NCBI GenBank assembly: GCA_949740695.1
Contig: CATJIY010000096.1
Location: 1-8,791, forward strand
Direction of reading: 5' to 3'
Length of the DNA: 8,791 bases
Origin: an uncultured Eubacteriales bacterium
GTDB lineage: Bacteria > Bacillota > Clostridia > Oscillospirales > Butyricicoccaceae
Positions 1 to 6,562 of the stretch are shown here, in pieces (within the stretch, counting starts at the first letter, position 1; each line of letters starts with the position of its first letter). The position numbers were made by a program, and so were the translations under genes. Under the pieces are notes generated by a model. That model worked only from the letters and a program-made list of their open reading frames with translations, made no database searches and was not told the DNA's origin.

Positions 1-23
1 AACGCTTTAGATGATCAGAAAAG

Positions 24-75
24 CAAAATAAAGAACGCCTGCTTCACATTTTTAAAAGTGAAGCAGGCGTTCTTT
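24..75 (-). terminator. Rho-independent terminator of metNIQ
   Basis: A perfect inverted repeat pairs 30-47 with 58-75, an 18-bp stem with a 10-base A/T-only loop, just downstream of the metQ stop at 87. On the minus strand the stem is followed by a T-rich run (TATTTTGCTTTT). On the plus strand the stem also ends in TTCTTTT, so it could stop transcription from either side. The 23 bases beyond it, to the window edge, hold nothing I can identify. Confidence 0.9.
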
Positions 76-86
76 TGGAAAAAGCA

Positions 87-896
87 TTAAAATACCGGCA
101 ATACGTTGTTTTGATAAGTGTCCAGAATATACTGCTTGATCTTATCTGACTGCAAAGCCTTTATCAGAGACTTTACTGCGGGATTGTTCTCATTGCCCTC
201 TTTGACAACAATAATGTTGGCAAAGGTCTGGGCGGCGTCTGAGTCGGCGGCCTCAATGGCCAGAGCGTCGTTGGCCGAGGAAAAGCCGGCTTGAAGGGCG
301 TAGTTGCCGTTGATGGCGGCCAGATCTACTTCGGTGGTGACGGTGGTCATCATGGCGGCTTCCAGCTCTTTAAAGATCAGATTTTTAGGATTCTCCACGA
401 TGTCGTTGGGCGTGGCTTCCAGGCCGGCTCCCTCCCGCAATTTAATCAGGCCGTTGGCCTCCAACAGCTGGAGCGCCCGAGCCTCGTTGGTCACATCGTT
501 GGGTACCGCGATGGTAGCGCCGTCCGGCAGGTCGTCCAGACTTTTGACCCGGCAGGGATAGATGCCAAAAGGCTCGTAGTGGATGGCGGCTACCGACGTC
601 AGATGGGTGCCGCGTTCGGTGTTGAAGTTATCCAGATAGGGTTTGTGTTGGAAGAAGTTTACATCCTCCAGACCATCCTCTACGGCGGTGTTGGGAACAA
701 TGTAGTCGCTGTACTCAGTGACTTGAAGATCAATGCCCTCTTTGGCCAGATCTTCTTTGACTTGTTCTAGAATTTCGGCATGAGGGGTAGACGAAGCGGC
801 TACCTTCAGGGTGGCGGAATCCTTGTTTCCGCAAGCGGCGAGACACAGGCAAAGGGTCAGCGCCAGAGCAAGCAAAAGTGTTTTTTTCCGTTTCAT
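87..896 (-). CDS. metQ: MetQ, methionine-binding lipoprotein of the MetNIQ ABC importer
   Basis: This is the extracytoplasmic substrate receptor (NLPA/MetQ family) that delivers methionine to the MetI permease. The 269-residue product matches the usual family length of about 270. It begins MKRKK, followed by a hydrophobic stretch and the lipobox LAAC with Cys22, so it should be lipid-anchored to the outer face of the membrane. Family-typical stretches include HYEPFGIYP, the AVPNDVTNEARAL segment and ENPKNLIFKELEAA. I chose the ATG at 896 because AGGAGG lies 9 bases upstream (906-911) and the signal peptide starts there. An in-frame ATG at 989 would add 31 residues before the signal peptide and has no good ribosome site. 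The gene is last in the operon, 107 bases after metI, and I see no clear promoter in that gap. Substrate is inferred from family and operon; NLPA relatives can bind other small ligands. Confidence 0.93.
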   Translation of the reverse strand: MKRKKTLLLALALTLCLCLAACGNKDSATLKVAASSTPHAEILEQVKEDLAKEGIDLQVTEYSDYIVPNTAVEDGLEDVNFFQHKPYLDNFNTERGTHLTSVAAIHYEPFGIYPCRVKSLDDLPDGATIAVPNDVTNEARALQLLEANGLIKLREGAGLEATPNDIVENPKNLIFKELEAAMMTTVTTEVDLAAINGNYALQAGFSSANDALAIEAADSDAAQTFANIIVVKEGNENNPAVKSLIKALQSDKIKQYILDTYQNNVLPVF

Positions 897-1003
897 AAAT
901 GAGTTCCTCCTAAACATTGAAAAGAAATAACGTTGTGTAAATCGCCAGAGAAAGGCCGGTTCCGGGCGCGCACCGGTGGGGTCTTCCATTGAGGCGGATT
1001 GTA

Positions 1004-1687
1004 TTATCGAAGCCGTTTATCAATTTTTATCGACAGACGGCCGAATACCGTTTGAATGAGCTGCACGAGCAAAATGATGAGCACAACTGTGAATAGCGCC
1101 ATGGGAGGCACGTTACGATAGTAACCGTATCGCAATGCCAGATCCCCCAGGCCGCCGGCGCCGATGGCTCCTGCGATGGTGGTATAGGCCAGGATGGTCA
1201 CCACTGAAGTGGAGCCGCCCAGGGTCAACGAGGGAAGGGCCTCGGGCAGATAGACTTTTTTTACAATCTGCCAGGGGGAAGCTCCCATAGACAAAGCCGC
1301 TTCAATGACTCCGGCATCTACTTCCCGGAGGGAGCTTTCCACCATTCGGGCGATAAAGGGAGCGGCCGAAAGTACCAGAGGCACTATGGCGCCCCGCACT
1401 CCGATGTGGGTGCCCACCAGCAAGCGGGTAAAGCCGGTAATGGTACACATTAGAATCATAAAGGGGATAGACCGGCCAATATTGACCGCCCAATCTACGA
1501 TAGCATGCAGGACTTTATGAGGGGCCACGCCCCGACTTCCAGAGGTGACCAGCAGCACGCCCAGGGGCAATCCAAGCAAATATGCCGCAAGGGCGGAAAG
1601 GCCAGTCATAATCAGGGTGCTTCCAGTTTCTTTCAGCAACAGCAGACCGTATTGATTCCAAAAGTCAACAGTAAATAGCTCAAGCAT
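1004..1687 (-). CDS. metI: MetI, methionine ABC transporter permease
   Basis: This is the integral membrane subunit that forms the translocation path of the methionine importer as a homodimer docked on MetN. The 227 residues contain about five hydrophobic segments (for example around residues 18-48, 64-90, 98-113, 155-178 and 197-216), as expected for MetI. The EAA coupling loop lies at residues 129-152, starting EAALSMGASPWQ with the conserved Gly135, and contacts the ATPase. The ATG at 1687 is preceded by GAGGAGGT at about 1697-1704. It overlaps the metN stop within the 8 bases ATGCTTGA, so the two are likely translationally coupled. The C-terminus is short and basic (KIDKRLR). Nothing appears truncated. 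The gene lies between metN and metQ, the standard order. Confidence 0.95.
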   Translation of the reverse strand: MLELFTVDFWNQYGLLLLKETGSTLIMTGLSALAAYLLGLPLGVLLVTSGSRGVAPHKVLHAIVDWAVNIGRSIPFMILMCTITGFTRLLVGTHIGVRGAIVPLVLSAAPFIARMVESSLREVDAGVIEAALSMGASPWQIVKKVYLPEALPSLTLGGSTSVVTILAYTTIAGAIGAGGLGDLALRYGYYRNVPPMALFTVVLIILLVQLIQTVFGRLSIKIDKRLR

Positions 1688-2690
1688 GGGGTTTTACCTC
1701 CTCGCAAGTGAGATGGGGTTGGGCGGTTAAATAGCTCAGCGCCTTTTTTCGGGCGGCAGGGTCGTCGGGAAGCTCCAGTAGCATGGTTCCAAAGGTTTTT
1801 CCCTCCAAAGGCCGCAGATCGGCGGCCAAAATATTGGCTTTGACCCCACATTCCAGCGCTAGCGAGGAGACAATGGGCTGATAGGCCGCACCCCCGTCAA
1901 AAGAGAGGCGGATTACTGGATTTTCTTGCGGCAGTTCTGCGGGAACACCTGCGGGATAAACCAGCCGCCGGGCAGCGTCGGTTTTTGGATTGCGAAAGAT
2001 TTCAGCTACTGCGCCCTGCTCAGCCACCCGGCCTTGATCTAAAATAGCCACTCGAGTGCAGATGCGCTCGATGACTTCCATCTGATGGGTGATAATGACC
2101 ACCGTTACGCCCAACCGCCGGTTAATATCCTGTAAAAGCTCTAAAATAGCAGTGGTGGTAGTGGGGTCTAGAGCGGAAGTGGCCTCGTCGCAAAGCAACA
2201 CTCGGGGCTGGGTCGCTAAAGCTCTAGCGATAGCGACCCTTTGCTTTTGCCCGCCAGAGAGGCGGGCGGGATAGGCATTGGCTTTATCCGCCAGCCCCAC
2301 CAGTTCCAAAAGTTCCAGCGCCCGCTTCCGGGCTTTGCTGGAAGGGACTTTTTCCAATTCTAAAGGGAATTGAACATTTTCCAGGCAGGTGCGTTGCATC
2401 AAGAGGTGAAATCCCTGAAAGATCATAGAGATTTTTCGTCGGGCTAACCGCAGCTGAGCGGGAGAGAGCCGGGTCAGATCTTGACCTTCCACCTCTACTA
2501 TTCCGGCGTCTGGGCTTTCCAATAGATTGACGCATCGCACCAGCGTGGATTTGCCTGCACCCGAAAGGCCGATTACACCAAAAATCTCTCCCGGCAGGAC
2601 CTCCAGACTTACCTGATCCAACGCCTGGAAGGGCGCGCCCTCTTGTAGATAAACCTTGCTCAAACCAGAAAGCCGAATGATTGGCTTCAT
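1680..2690 (-). CDS. metN: MetN, methionine ABC transporter ATP-binding protein
   Basis: This cytoplasmic ATPase powers methionine import. In 336 residues (family about 340) it shows the Walker A motif GLSGAGKST at 41-49, the Q-loop Gln92, the LSGGQ signature at 144-148, Walker B VLLCDE at 164-169 and the switch His202. The last 80 or so residues (about 258-334) form the NIL/ACT-like regulatory domain. In characterised MetN proteins this domain binds methionine and inhibits transport when the cell is replete. The Q-loop region reads FQGFHLL rather than the more usual FQHFNLL, a small divergence. The ATG at 2690 has an AGGAGG ribosome site about 8 bases upstream. It is the first gene of the operon, so the T-box leader acts directly on its expression, and its stop overlaps the metI start by 8 bases. 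Confidence 0.96.
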   Translation of the reverse strand: MKPIIRLSGLSKVYLQEGAPFQALDQVSLEVLPGEIFGVIGLSGAGKSTLVRCVNLLESPDAGIVEVEGQDLTRLSPAQLRLARRKISMIFQGFHLLMQRTCLENVQFPLELEKVPSSKARKRALELLELVGLADKANAYPARLSGGQKQRVAIARALATQPRVLLCDEATSALDPTTTTAILELLQDINRRLGVTVVIITHQMEVIERICTRVAILDQGRVAEQGAVAEIFRNPKTDAARRLVYPAGVPAELPQENPVIRLSFDGGAAYQPIVSSLALECGVKANILAADLRPLEGKTFGTMLLELPDDPAARKKALSYLTAQPHLTCEEVKPHA

Positions 2691-2725
2691 CGGAATCTCC
2701 TCCTTTGCTCAGGACGAAAACATGC

Positions 2726-2758
2726 AAAAACGCCCTTGATGAAAAATCATCAAGGGCG
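2726..2758 (-). terminator. Conditional terminator of the T-box leader
   Basis: The minus strand forms a perfect 12-bp hairpin (2758-2747 with 2742-2731) with a TTTT loop, followed by TTTTT at 2730-2726. It lies 35 bases before the metN ATG, so when it forms transcription stops before the operon. Its 5' arm is the strand captured by the T-box antiterminator. Confidence 0.93.
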
Positions 2759-2996
2759 ATGAAAAACTTTCTTCGCGGTACCACCTTGGTTCGCCGGACC
2801 CTCACGGGAAACGGCCTTACAGCGTGCCAACACACGCTTGCGCAATTACGGGCGCACCCGTCGCAGCCTATGCGAATACAGTTGACTGCGCAACTCCAAG
2901 ACCATGTTCCCCAGCTTCTTCCGGACCTCTTTTCACCAAACGAGGCTCTCTGTGCCGTATCTTTCCAGGTACTCTTCTCTTCATCGTCTTTGCTGT
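2726..2996 (-). promoter_or_regulatory. T-box riboswitch, predicted tRNA-Met specific, upstream of metNIQ
   Basis: On the minus strand the leader carries AACCAAGGTGGTACCGCG at 2791-2774, the T-box signature. Stem I features are readable in order: a GATGA kink-turn-like strand (about 2986-2982), the AGTA loop-E motif at 2973-2970, AGAGAG, and a CCTC/GAGG-closed apical loop containing TTGGTGAAAA (2945-2926). A GAAC-ATG-G specifier strand follows, with ATG at 2905-2903, i.e. methionine. CAAGG and GCG of the T-box can pair with CCTTG and CGC at 2758-2751, leaving the 7-base bulge TGGTACC; this is the antiterminator. The same CGCCCTTG is the 5' arm of the terminator, so the folds exclude each other. 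TGGT pairs with an ACCA acceptor end, consistent with tRNA-Met. Family knowledge: uncharged tRNA stabilises readthrough. Smaller hairpins between the specifier and the T-box (about 2870-2795) fit the stem II/III region. Confidence 0.93.
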
Positions 2997-3011
2997 TTAA
3001 TTGTGAATCAC

Positions 3012-3040
3012 AGTTTACTTGCTTTTTTGTAAAAAGTCAA
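3012..3040 (-). promoter_or_regulatory. Sigma-A-type promoter of the T-box/metNIQ unit
   Basis: The minus strand reads TTGACT (3040-3035), a 17-base spacer and TAAACT (3017-3012), close to the vegetative consensus at ideal spacing. Transcription should begin near 3005, just upstream of the Stem I region of the T-box. The surrounding 3000-3095 stretch is markedly A/T-rich and otherwise empty of genes. Confidence 0.8.
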
Positions 3041-3093
3041 TGGTTATTTTAAACAAAAACAATTATGATTGCCTTAGAAAATCAAATAATTTG

Positions 3094-3120
3094 AAAAAAG
3101 CCCGCCCCTTTGGGCGGGCT
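3094..3120 (-). terminator. Rho-independent terminator of the pgm-to-peptidase unit
   Basis: A 9-bp GC-rich stem pairs 3120-3112 with 3107-3099 on the minus strand, with a 4-base loop and a run of T at 3099-3094 (TTTTTT) directly after it. It lies 26 bases beyond the TAA at 3146-3148 that ends the out-of-frame peptidase tail. This spacing fits the original gene having ended at 3146 rather than at 3190. Confidence 0.9.
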
Positions 3121-3145
3121 GAGACAGGCAAGCTGCGATAAGAAT

Positions 3146-3348
3146 TTATTTCTTTTTCTTCTTTTTGGCGGTAGCGGTGCCTACGCCGATCAGGGCGGCG
3201 GCAATGGCGATAACCACACAAACCCAGACAACTGTGCTGGAAGAGCTGGACTCCGGCAGCTCTGGCGCGTCTGGCGTCTGCGCAGGCGTCTGCTCGGGAG
3301 CTGGTTCGGGCGTTTGCGCCGGGTCCTGTGCTGGAGGCTCCGCCTGGG
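3146..3348 (-). other. Displaced 3' end of the peptidase gene: Pro-rich linker, transmembrane helix, Lys tail
   Basis: Reading the minus strand one frame away from the peptidase ORF, from about 3348 to the TAA at 3146-3148, gives QAEPPAQDPAQTPEPAPEQ and then more T/P/A/E-rich sequence. After that come SSSST, a hydrophobic helix (VVWVCVVIAIAAALIGVG) and TATAKKKKKK. This is a coherent wall-spanning linker plus C-terminal membrane anchor with a cytoplasmic basic stop, and it has no start signal of its own. Restoring one base, most simply a fourth C in the CCC at 3348-3346, joins it to the peptidase as a 582-residue protein. I infer that it is the true C-terminus, lost through a frameshift or a base-call error. 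Confidence 0.8.
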
Positions 3349-4893
3349 AACCTCCAGCGCCGCCGTATAGGTGACGCCGTTATTCAAAATCACATACACT
3401 GTAGCAGCTGTGGCCTCCAGCTGTTGAAGTTTGGAAGAATTCAGGTAAAGATAGCCCGCTCCGGTGACATTGGTATAGGTCATCTCCAGATTGGCGGAGG
3501 TGGACTTCATACCATCGGGCAGTTGAGCGGAAGCCGACTTGTCGGTGACAAACAAGGCAGTGCCCGCTCCCAGGTTGCGGGTCTTGGTGGCAAAGCCCTT
3601 GCTCAGAACCACTTCTTCTCCATCTGCCAGCAGGCGATAGCCGTCGTTTTCCACCAGCTCCAGCTCAGCCGGAATCCGCTGGGGCGCATCCTGACCGGCG
3701 TTGGCTTCGGGCCGTTCGGATACCGCATAGGCCACATGACTGCCCCAGCAAATATCCAGCTGGTCAGCCCGATATCGCCGCAGGGCGCAGGATGCGTCGC
3801 CGCTGGCGGCTGAGTCGTTGGAATAGAAGTAGTCTACTCCGTCAACCGTTTCATAGCCCACAATTACGATCAGATGGCCGCTGGTGTCATTGGCGGCGCC
3901 ATTTTCCAGATAGGGATTGCTGCCGCTGGTGGAGCTGGAATAGCGCACGCTAATGGCCACGCTGCGCCCTTGGGCCAGCTCCTGCCGGAGAAAGTCCAGA
4001 TCAGCATATTGCACATAAGCGCTGTAGCCAAATAATCCGGCGGCTCCGACGGTAAAAGGCCAGTTGCCAAAGCCGTCGTAGTTAAAATCAAACTCCCATA
4101 GAGCGATTTCCTCTGGAAACAGGTCCAGAGAGGGGTCGCGATCATTCAATAGCATGGTCATGGAAGTGGGACTGCAAATCACAGAGCCAATGGCGCTGTC
4201 TCGAATCATCTGGGAGTAACAGGGGGTATCTAGCAGAACTTTTTCCGGCAACTCTTCCTGGACCGGATGATAAACCGGGATTTCCTGGCCCTCCAGGGTG
4301 TTTTTCAAGGTGCCGCAGATCTGACGTAGAGTGGGGGTCGCCGCAGGGTCATCTGAATGGAGGGTGGCCTGCAGCTGTACTTTAGAAGCGGTTTCCCCGT
4401 CCGAGCCCCGGATGGTGAGGATATCGGTGTCCACATAAGCCAGATCATCTTTGGTGTTGGCGGAACCCCGCTTGATAGAGGGACCATATTTTCCCCAGGA
4501 CATCCAGCCTGACCAGGCGGATTTCATATCCACATAGACGCGGGCGGAAATCTCCACCCAGGTTCCTTGGGGCAGGTCGGCGCCCCAGCTGGCAACCAGA
4601 TATTCAAAGGCGGGGACCTCCATCTCGGGAGAAATGTAAGTACCTTCCGTTTGGCCTTCCGCTAAACGCAGGGCGCCGTCTCCTACCTCGTTGGCAACGG
4701 TGAGGTTTTCCAGCTCGCCTTGGTTCCAGGCGTCAGAAGAAGAGATACGGAAAAAATTGTCTTGATTTACATCGCCCCACACCGCTGCATCCAGCGGTCC
4801 GGTTGTATCGGGAGCGGCGGAAACAGGCAGAGCTGCGCACAGCATGGCCGTGCACAGCAGCAGGGAAAACAGAGATTTTACCGATTTCATCAT
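3190..4893 (-). CDS. Secreted C39-like (papain-fold) cysteine peptidase, C-terminus frameshifted
   Basis: As written, the frame encodes 567 residues. MMKSVKS and a hydrophobic core ending VSA-A (cleavage near residue 26) form a Sec signal peptide. Residues about 30-210 match no family I recognise; they look beta-rich, with WG and Asp/Asn-rich segments. Residues about 218-395 fit Peptidase_C39_2: YSQ with Gln228, ICSPTSMTML with predicted catalytic Cys240 (CSPTS where CGPTS is usual), SGHLIVIVGY with His340, then SND at 358-360. Residues about 405-512 form another beta-rich module. From about residue 515 the frame turns Arg-rich (RRSLQHRTRRKRP) and unlike a surface protein, because the real tail lies in the next frame. 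The start is the first ATG of the ATGATG pair at 4893, 7 bases after AAGGAAGG. It is last in the unit, 65 bases after the reductase. The substrate is unknown; peptidase activity is inferred from motifs only. Confidence 0.82.
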   Translation of the reverse strand: MMKSVKSLFSLLLCTAMLCAALPVSAAPDTTGPLDAAVWGDVNQDNFFRISSSDAWNQGELENLTVANEVGDGALRLAEGQTEGTYISPEMEVPAFEYLVASWGADLPQGTWVEISARVYVDMKSAWSGWMSWGKYGPSIKRGSANTKDDLAYVDTDILTIRGSDGETASKVQLQATLHSDDPAATPTLRQICGTLKNTLEGQEIPVYHPVQEELPEKVLLDTPCYSQMIRDSAIGSVICSPTSMTMLLNDRDPSLDLFPEEIALWEFDFNYDGFGNWPFTVGAAGLFGYSAYVQYADLDFLRQELAQGRSVAISVRYSSSTSGSNPYLENGAANDTSGHLIVIVGYETVDGVDYFYSNDSAASGDASCALRRYRADQLDICWGSHVAYAVSERPEANAGQDAPQRIPAELELVENDGYRLLADGEEVVLSKGFATKTRNLGAGTALFVTDKSASAQLPDGMKSTSANLEMTYTNVTGAGYLYLNSSKLQQLEATAATVYVILNNGVTYTAALEVPRRSLQHRTRRKRPNQLPSRRLRRRQTRQSCRSPALPAQLSGFVWLSPLPPP

Positions 4894-4958
4894 AAGGGTT
4901 CCTTCCTTTCTTGAGCAGTCGCTCGATCTTTCAAGAGATTGTGTTTGGACTGGGATGA

Positions 4959-5987
4959 TCAGACCAAACCTTTTTCCCGGCAAAACTGCTGATAGAAAGC
5001 GTAGTTTTCTTCCAGCAGGCGAGGGGTATCCAGCTGATAAGGGCAGTGAGCTGAGCAAGTCCCGCAGTGGAGGCAGTTTTGAATGGTATCCATCTTTTCC
5101 CGCCACGCAAGAGTGGTAAACCGCTGCCAGGGGGCGCGTCCCAGCATCAGGGTCATACGGGCGGCGTCTGAGATGGGAATTTTGGCGGGACAGGTAGCCA
5201 TGCAGTAGCCGCATCCCCGGCAAAACCCACCTTTTAGCTCCGCCTGGTCCTTTTGAATAGCGGCCCGCAGGGTATCGTCCAAGACCACCCCCTCCTTGGC
5301 GTAAGAGAGAAAGTCCTCCAGCTCGCTTTTCCGTTGTACGCCCCAGATGGGAACCACATTTTCATATTGAGTGAAAAAAGCGTAAGCTGCTTTTGGACTA
5401 GAGATCAGTCCTCCGCTCATGCCTTTCATGGCAATCAGTCCCACATTGTGTTGGCGGCACAGGTCAATCAGGGCTAGATCCTGTTTTGATGCCAGATAGC
5501 AAAGCGGGAATTGCACGGTGTCGTATAGACCGGATTTTACTGCGGCGGCGGCCACGTCCAGCCGGTGGGTAGTAAGACCGATAAAGCGGGTTTTACCCTG
5601 GCGCCTGGCGTCTAAGAGGGCCTGATAAGCCCCTTCCGGGTCTTGGGGATCGGGCAGCTCAGGAACGCAGTGGAGCTGCCACAAATCTACATACTCGGTT
5701 TTCAACAGGGCGAGGGAGGTTTTCAGTTGAGAGAGGGCTTCTTGTTTGTTTCGGGCCATGGTTTTGGTGGCCAAAATTACCTGTGCCCGTCGGCCCTCTA
5801 AAGCCAGACCAAGTTTTTCTTCGCTGTCGGTATAGGCCCGGGCAGTATCAAAAAAATTGATCCCCTGGTCGCAAGCATATCGCACTAGATCTACTGCTTC
5901 CTGGGTGGAAATCCGCTGAATCGGTAGCGCGCCAAAGCTGTTTTCGGTGACCATCAGCCCGGTGCGGCCCAGCTGTTTCCGTTTCAT
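4959..5987 (-). CDS. Aldo/keto reductase with two C-terminal 4Fe-4S motifs
   Basis: This is a cytoplasmic NAD(P)H-type oxidoreductase of 342 residues. The AKR barrel (about 1-240) shows the catalytic tetrad as Asp47 and Tyr52 in FFDTARAYTDSEEKLG, Lys75 in ILATKT and His106 in DLWQLH. The C-terminal part is ferredoxin-like: Cys256, 259, 262 and 266, then Cys305, 308, 311 and 315, each CX2CX2CX3C with a following Pro, enough for two 4Fe-4S clusters. AKRs of this kind are common in anaerobic Firmicutes, and their substrates are mostly unknown; electron transfer between the clusters and the nicotinamide is an inference. The ATG at 5987 has AAGGAGG about 9 bases upstream, and that site overlaps the stop codon of the preceding gene (6003-6005), so the two are probably co-translated. 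Nothing looks truncated. Confidence 0.9.
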   Translation of the reverse strand: MKRKQLGRTGLMVTENSFGALPIQRISTQEAVDLVRYACDQGINFFDTARAYTDSEEKLGLALEGRRAQVILATKTMARNKQEALSQLKTSLALLKTEYVDLWQLHCVPELPDPQDPEGAYQALLDARRQGKTRFIGLTTHRLDVAAAAVKSGLYDTVQFPLCYLASKQDLALIDLCRQHNVGLIAMKGMSGGLISSPKAAYAFFTQYENVVPIWGVQRKSELEDFLSYAKEGVVLDDTLRAAIQKDQAELKGGFCRGCGYCMATCPAKIPISDAARMTLMLGRAPWQRFTTLAWREKMDTIQNCLHCGTCSAHCPYQLDTPRLLEENYAFYQQFCREKGLV

Positions 5988-6002
5988 TTGAAAGAGCCTC
6001 CT

Positions 6003-6521
6003 TTATTCATCGTTCACCACCCGGGTCAGTCCGGCGTCGCTGTTCAGCAGATACCACTGGCCCTCAATACGGACCATGGGCAGGGTTCCTAAAAAGACGG
6101 CGGTATCCTGTTCCCCAGTAAGGGTCAGCTGGAAGGAAACCGTATGGGCTTGTTCCGCGCCCGCATACTGTTGCCGGAGCTGGGCTAGGGCGGAAGCACT
6201 GTCCGGTCCGGTGGAAAGAATATCGATCGCCACCTTTACCTGATCTCCAACCAGATTGATGGCCTCCAGTTGCCAGGAACCCAGCTGGTGAAAGCTGACG
6301 CCCCCCATGGTAACGTTATTGTAATATTCAGTGCGCAAATCAGGCGCGAGGCAATCCAAAATCGCCTCCATCCCGCCGCTTTCCGGAACATACATGGCGG
6401 CGTAATACCGCTCTACAACCTGGGCCTCCGAGCCGCCGGACAAAGCCAGTCCCACGACTAAGACCAGCAGCGCTGCAGCGGCGCAAAGAACGATTGTGCG
6501 AATGGCAGTTTTTTGTTTCAT
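6003..6521 (-). CDS. Small membrane-anchored extracytoplasmic protein, function unknown
   Basis: The 172-residue product starts MKQKTAIRT, followed by one hydrophobic helix (about residues 9-28, VLCAAAALLVLVVGLAL) and a soluble domain of about 140 residues outside the cell. The soluble part begins EAQVVERYYAAMY and ends in a beta-rich stretch with VRIEGQWYLLNSD. An N-terminal helix pair followed by strands ending in a GxWYL-type motif resembles the NTF2/DUF4878-like lumenal domains, but I cannot assign a family with confidence. No catalytic motif is visible and no lipobox Cys is present, so the N-terminus is probably a signal anchor or signal peptide. I chose the ATG at 6521 with GGAAGGA about 11 bases upstream; a TTG at 6548 is in frame but offers no better site. 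It lies 39 bases after the mutase and 15 before the reductase. Confidence 0.75.
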   Translation of the reverse strand: MKQKTAIRTIVLCAAAALLVLVVGLALSGGSEAQVVERYYAAMYVPESGGMEAILDCLAPDLRTEYYNNVTMGGVSFHQLGSWQLEAINLVGDQVKVAIDILSTGPDSASALAQLRQQYAGAEQAHTVSFQLTLTGEQDTAVFLGTLPMVRIEGQWYLLNSDAGLTRVVNDE

Positions 6522-6539
6522 ATCTTCTGATCTTCCTTC

Positions 6540-6562
6540 CGCCCTCAAAAGGGGCGTTTTTT
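6540..6562 (+). other. Terminator-like hairpin read on the plus strand, between two minus-strand genes
   Basis: CGCCC (6540-6544) pairs with GGGCG (6552-6556) around a 7-base loop, and TTTTTT follows at 6557-6562 on the plus strand, overlapping the mutase stop codon. The orientation would stop antisense transcription, since on the minus strand the T-run precedes the stem. With only 5 bp and no plus-strand gene nearby, it may be chance. Confidence 0.3.

Noticed and set aside
291..770. Open plus-strand frame of 159 codons opposite metQ
   Set aside because: It lies wholly antisense to a well-supported metQ, has no ribosome site, and its composition is that of a complementary-frame shadow.
897..989. 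N-terminal extension of MetQ from an ATG at 989
   Set aside because: It would put 31 polar residues before the lipoprotein signal peptide and lacks a ribosome site, whereas the ATG at 896 has AGGAGG.
2284..2835. Minus-strand frame of 183 codons overlapping metN and its leader
   Set aside because: It is out of frame with metN and spans the T-box terminator; it is a shadow frame.
2691..3005. SAM (S-box) riboswitch in front of the methionine transporter
   Set aside because: The leader carries T-box hallmarks in the right order and I see no S-box core motifs.
2681..3052. Plus-strand frame of 123 codons across the metN leader
   Set aside because: It runs antisense through the T-box riboswitch and promoter, with no family resemblance and no start signal. 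The leader RNA explains the sequence.
3331..3357. Programmed -1 frameshifting in the peptidase gene
   Set aside because: No X-XXY-YYZ slippery heptamer is visible, and the inverted repeat straddles the shift point rather than lying downstream of it. A mutation or base-call error is simpler.
3110..3374. Gly/Arg/Ala-rich plus-strand frames opposite the peptidase tail
   Set aside because: Their low-complexity composition is the antisense image of the Pro/Glu/Thr-rich linker and hydrophobic helix.
4894..4958. Separate promoter or terminator between the reductase and the peptidase
   Set aside because: The small inverted repeats here (GTTTGG/CCAAAC and GAGC/GCTC) are not followed by T-runs, and no -10/-35 pair of reasonable quality and spacing stands out.
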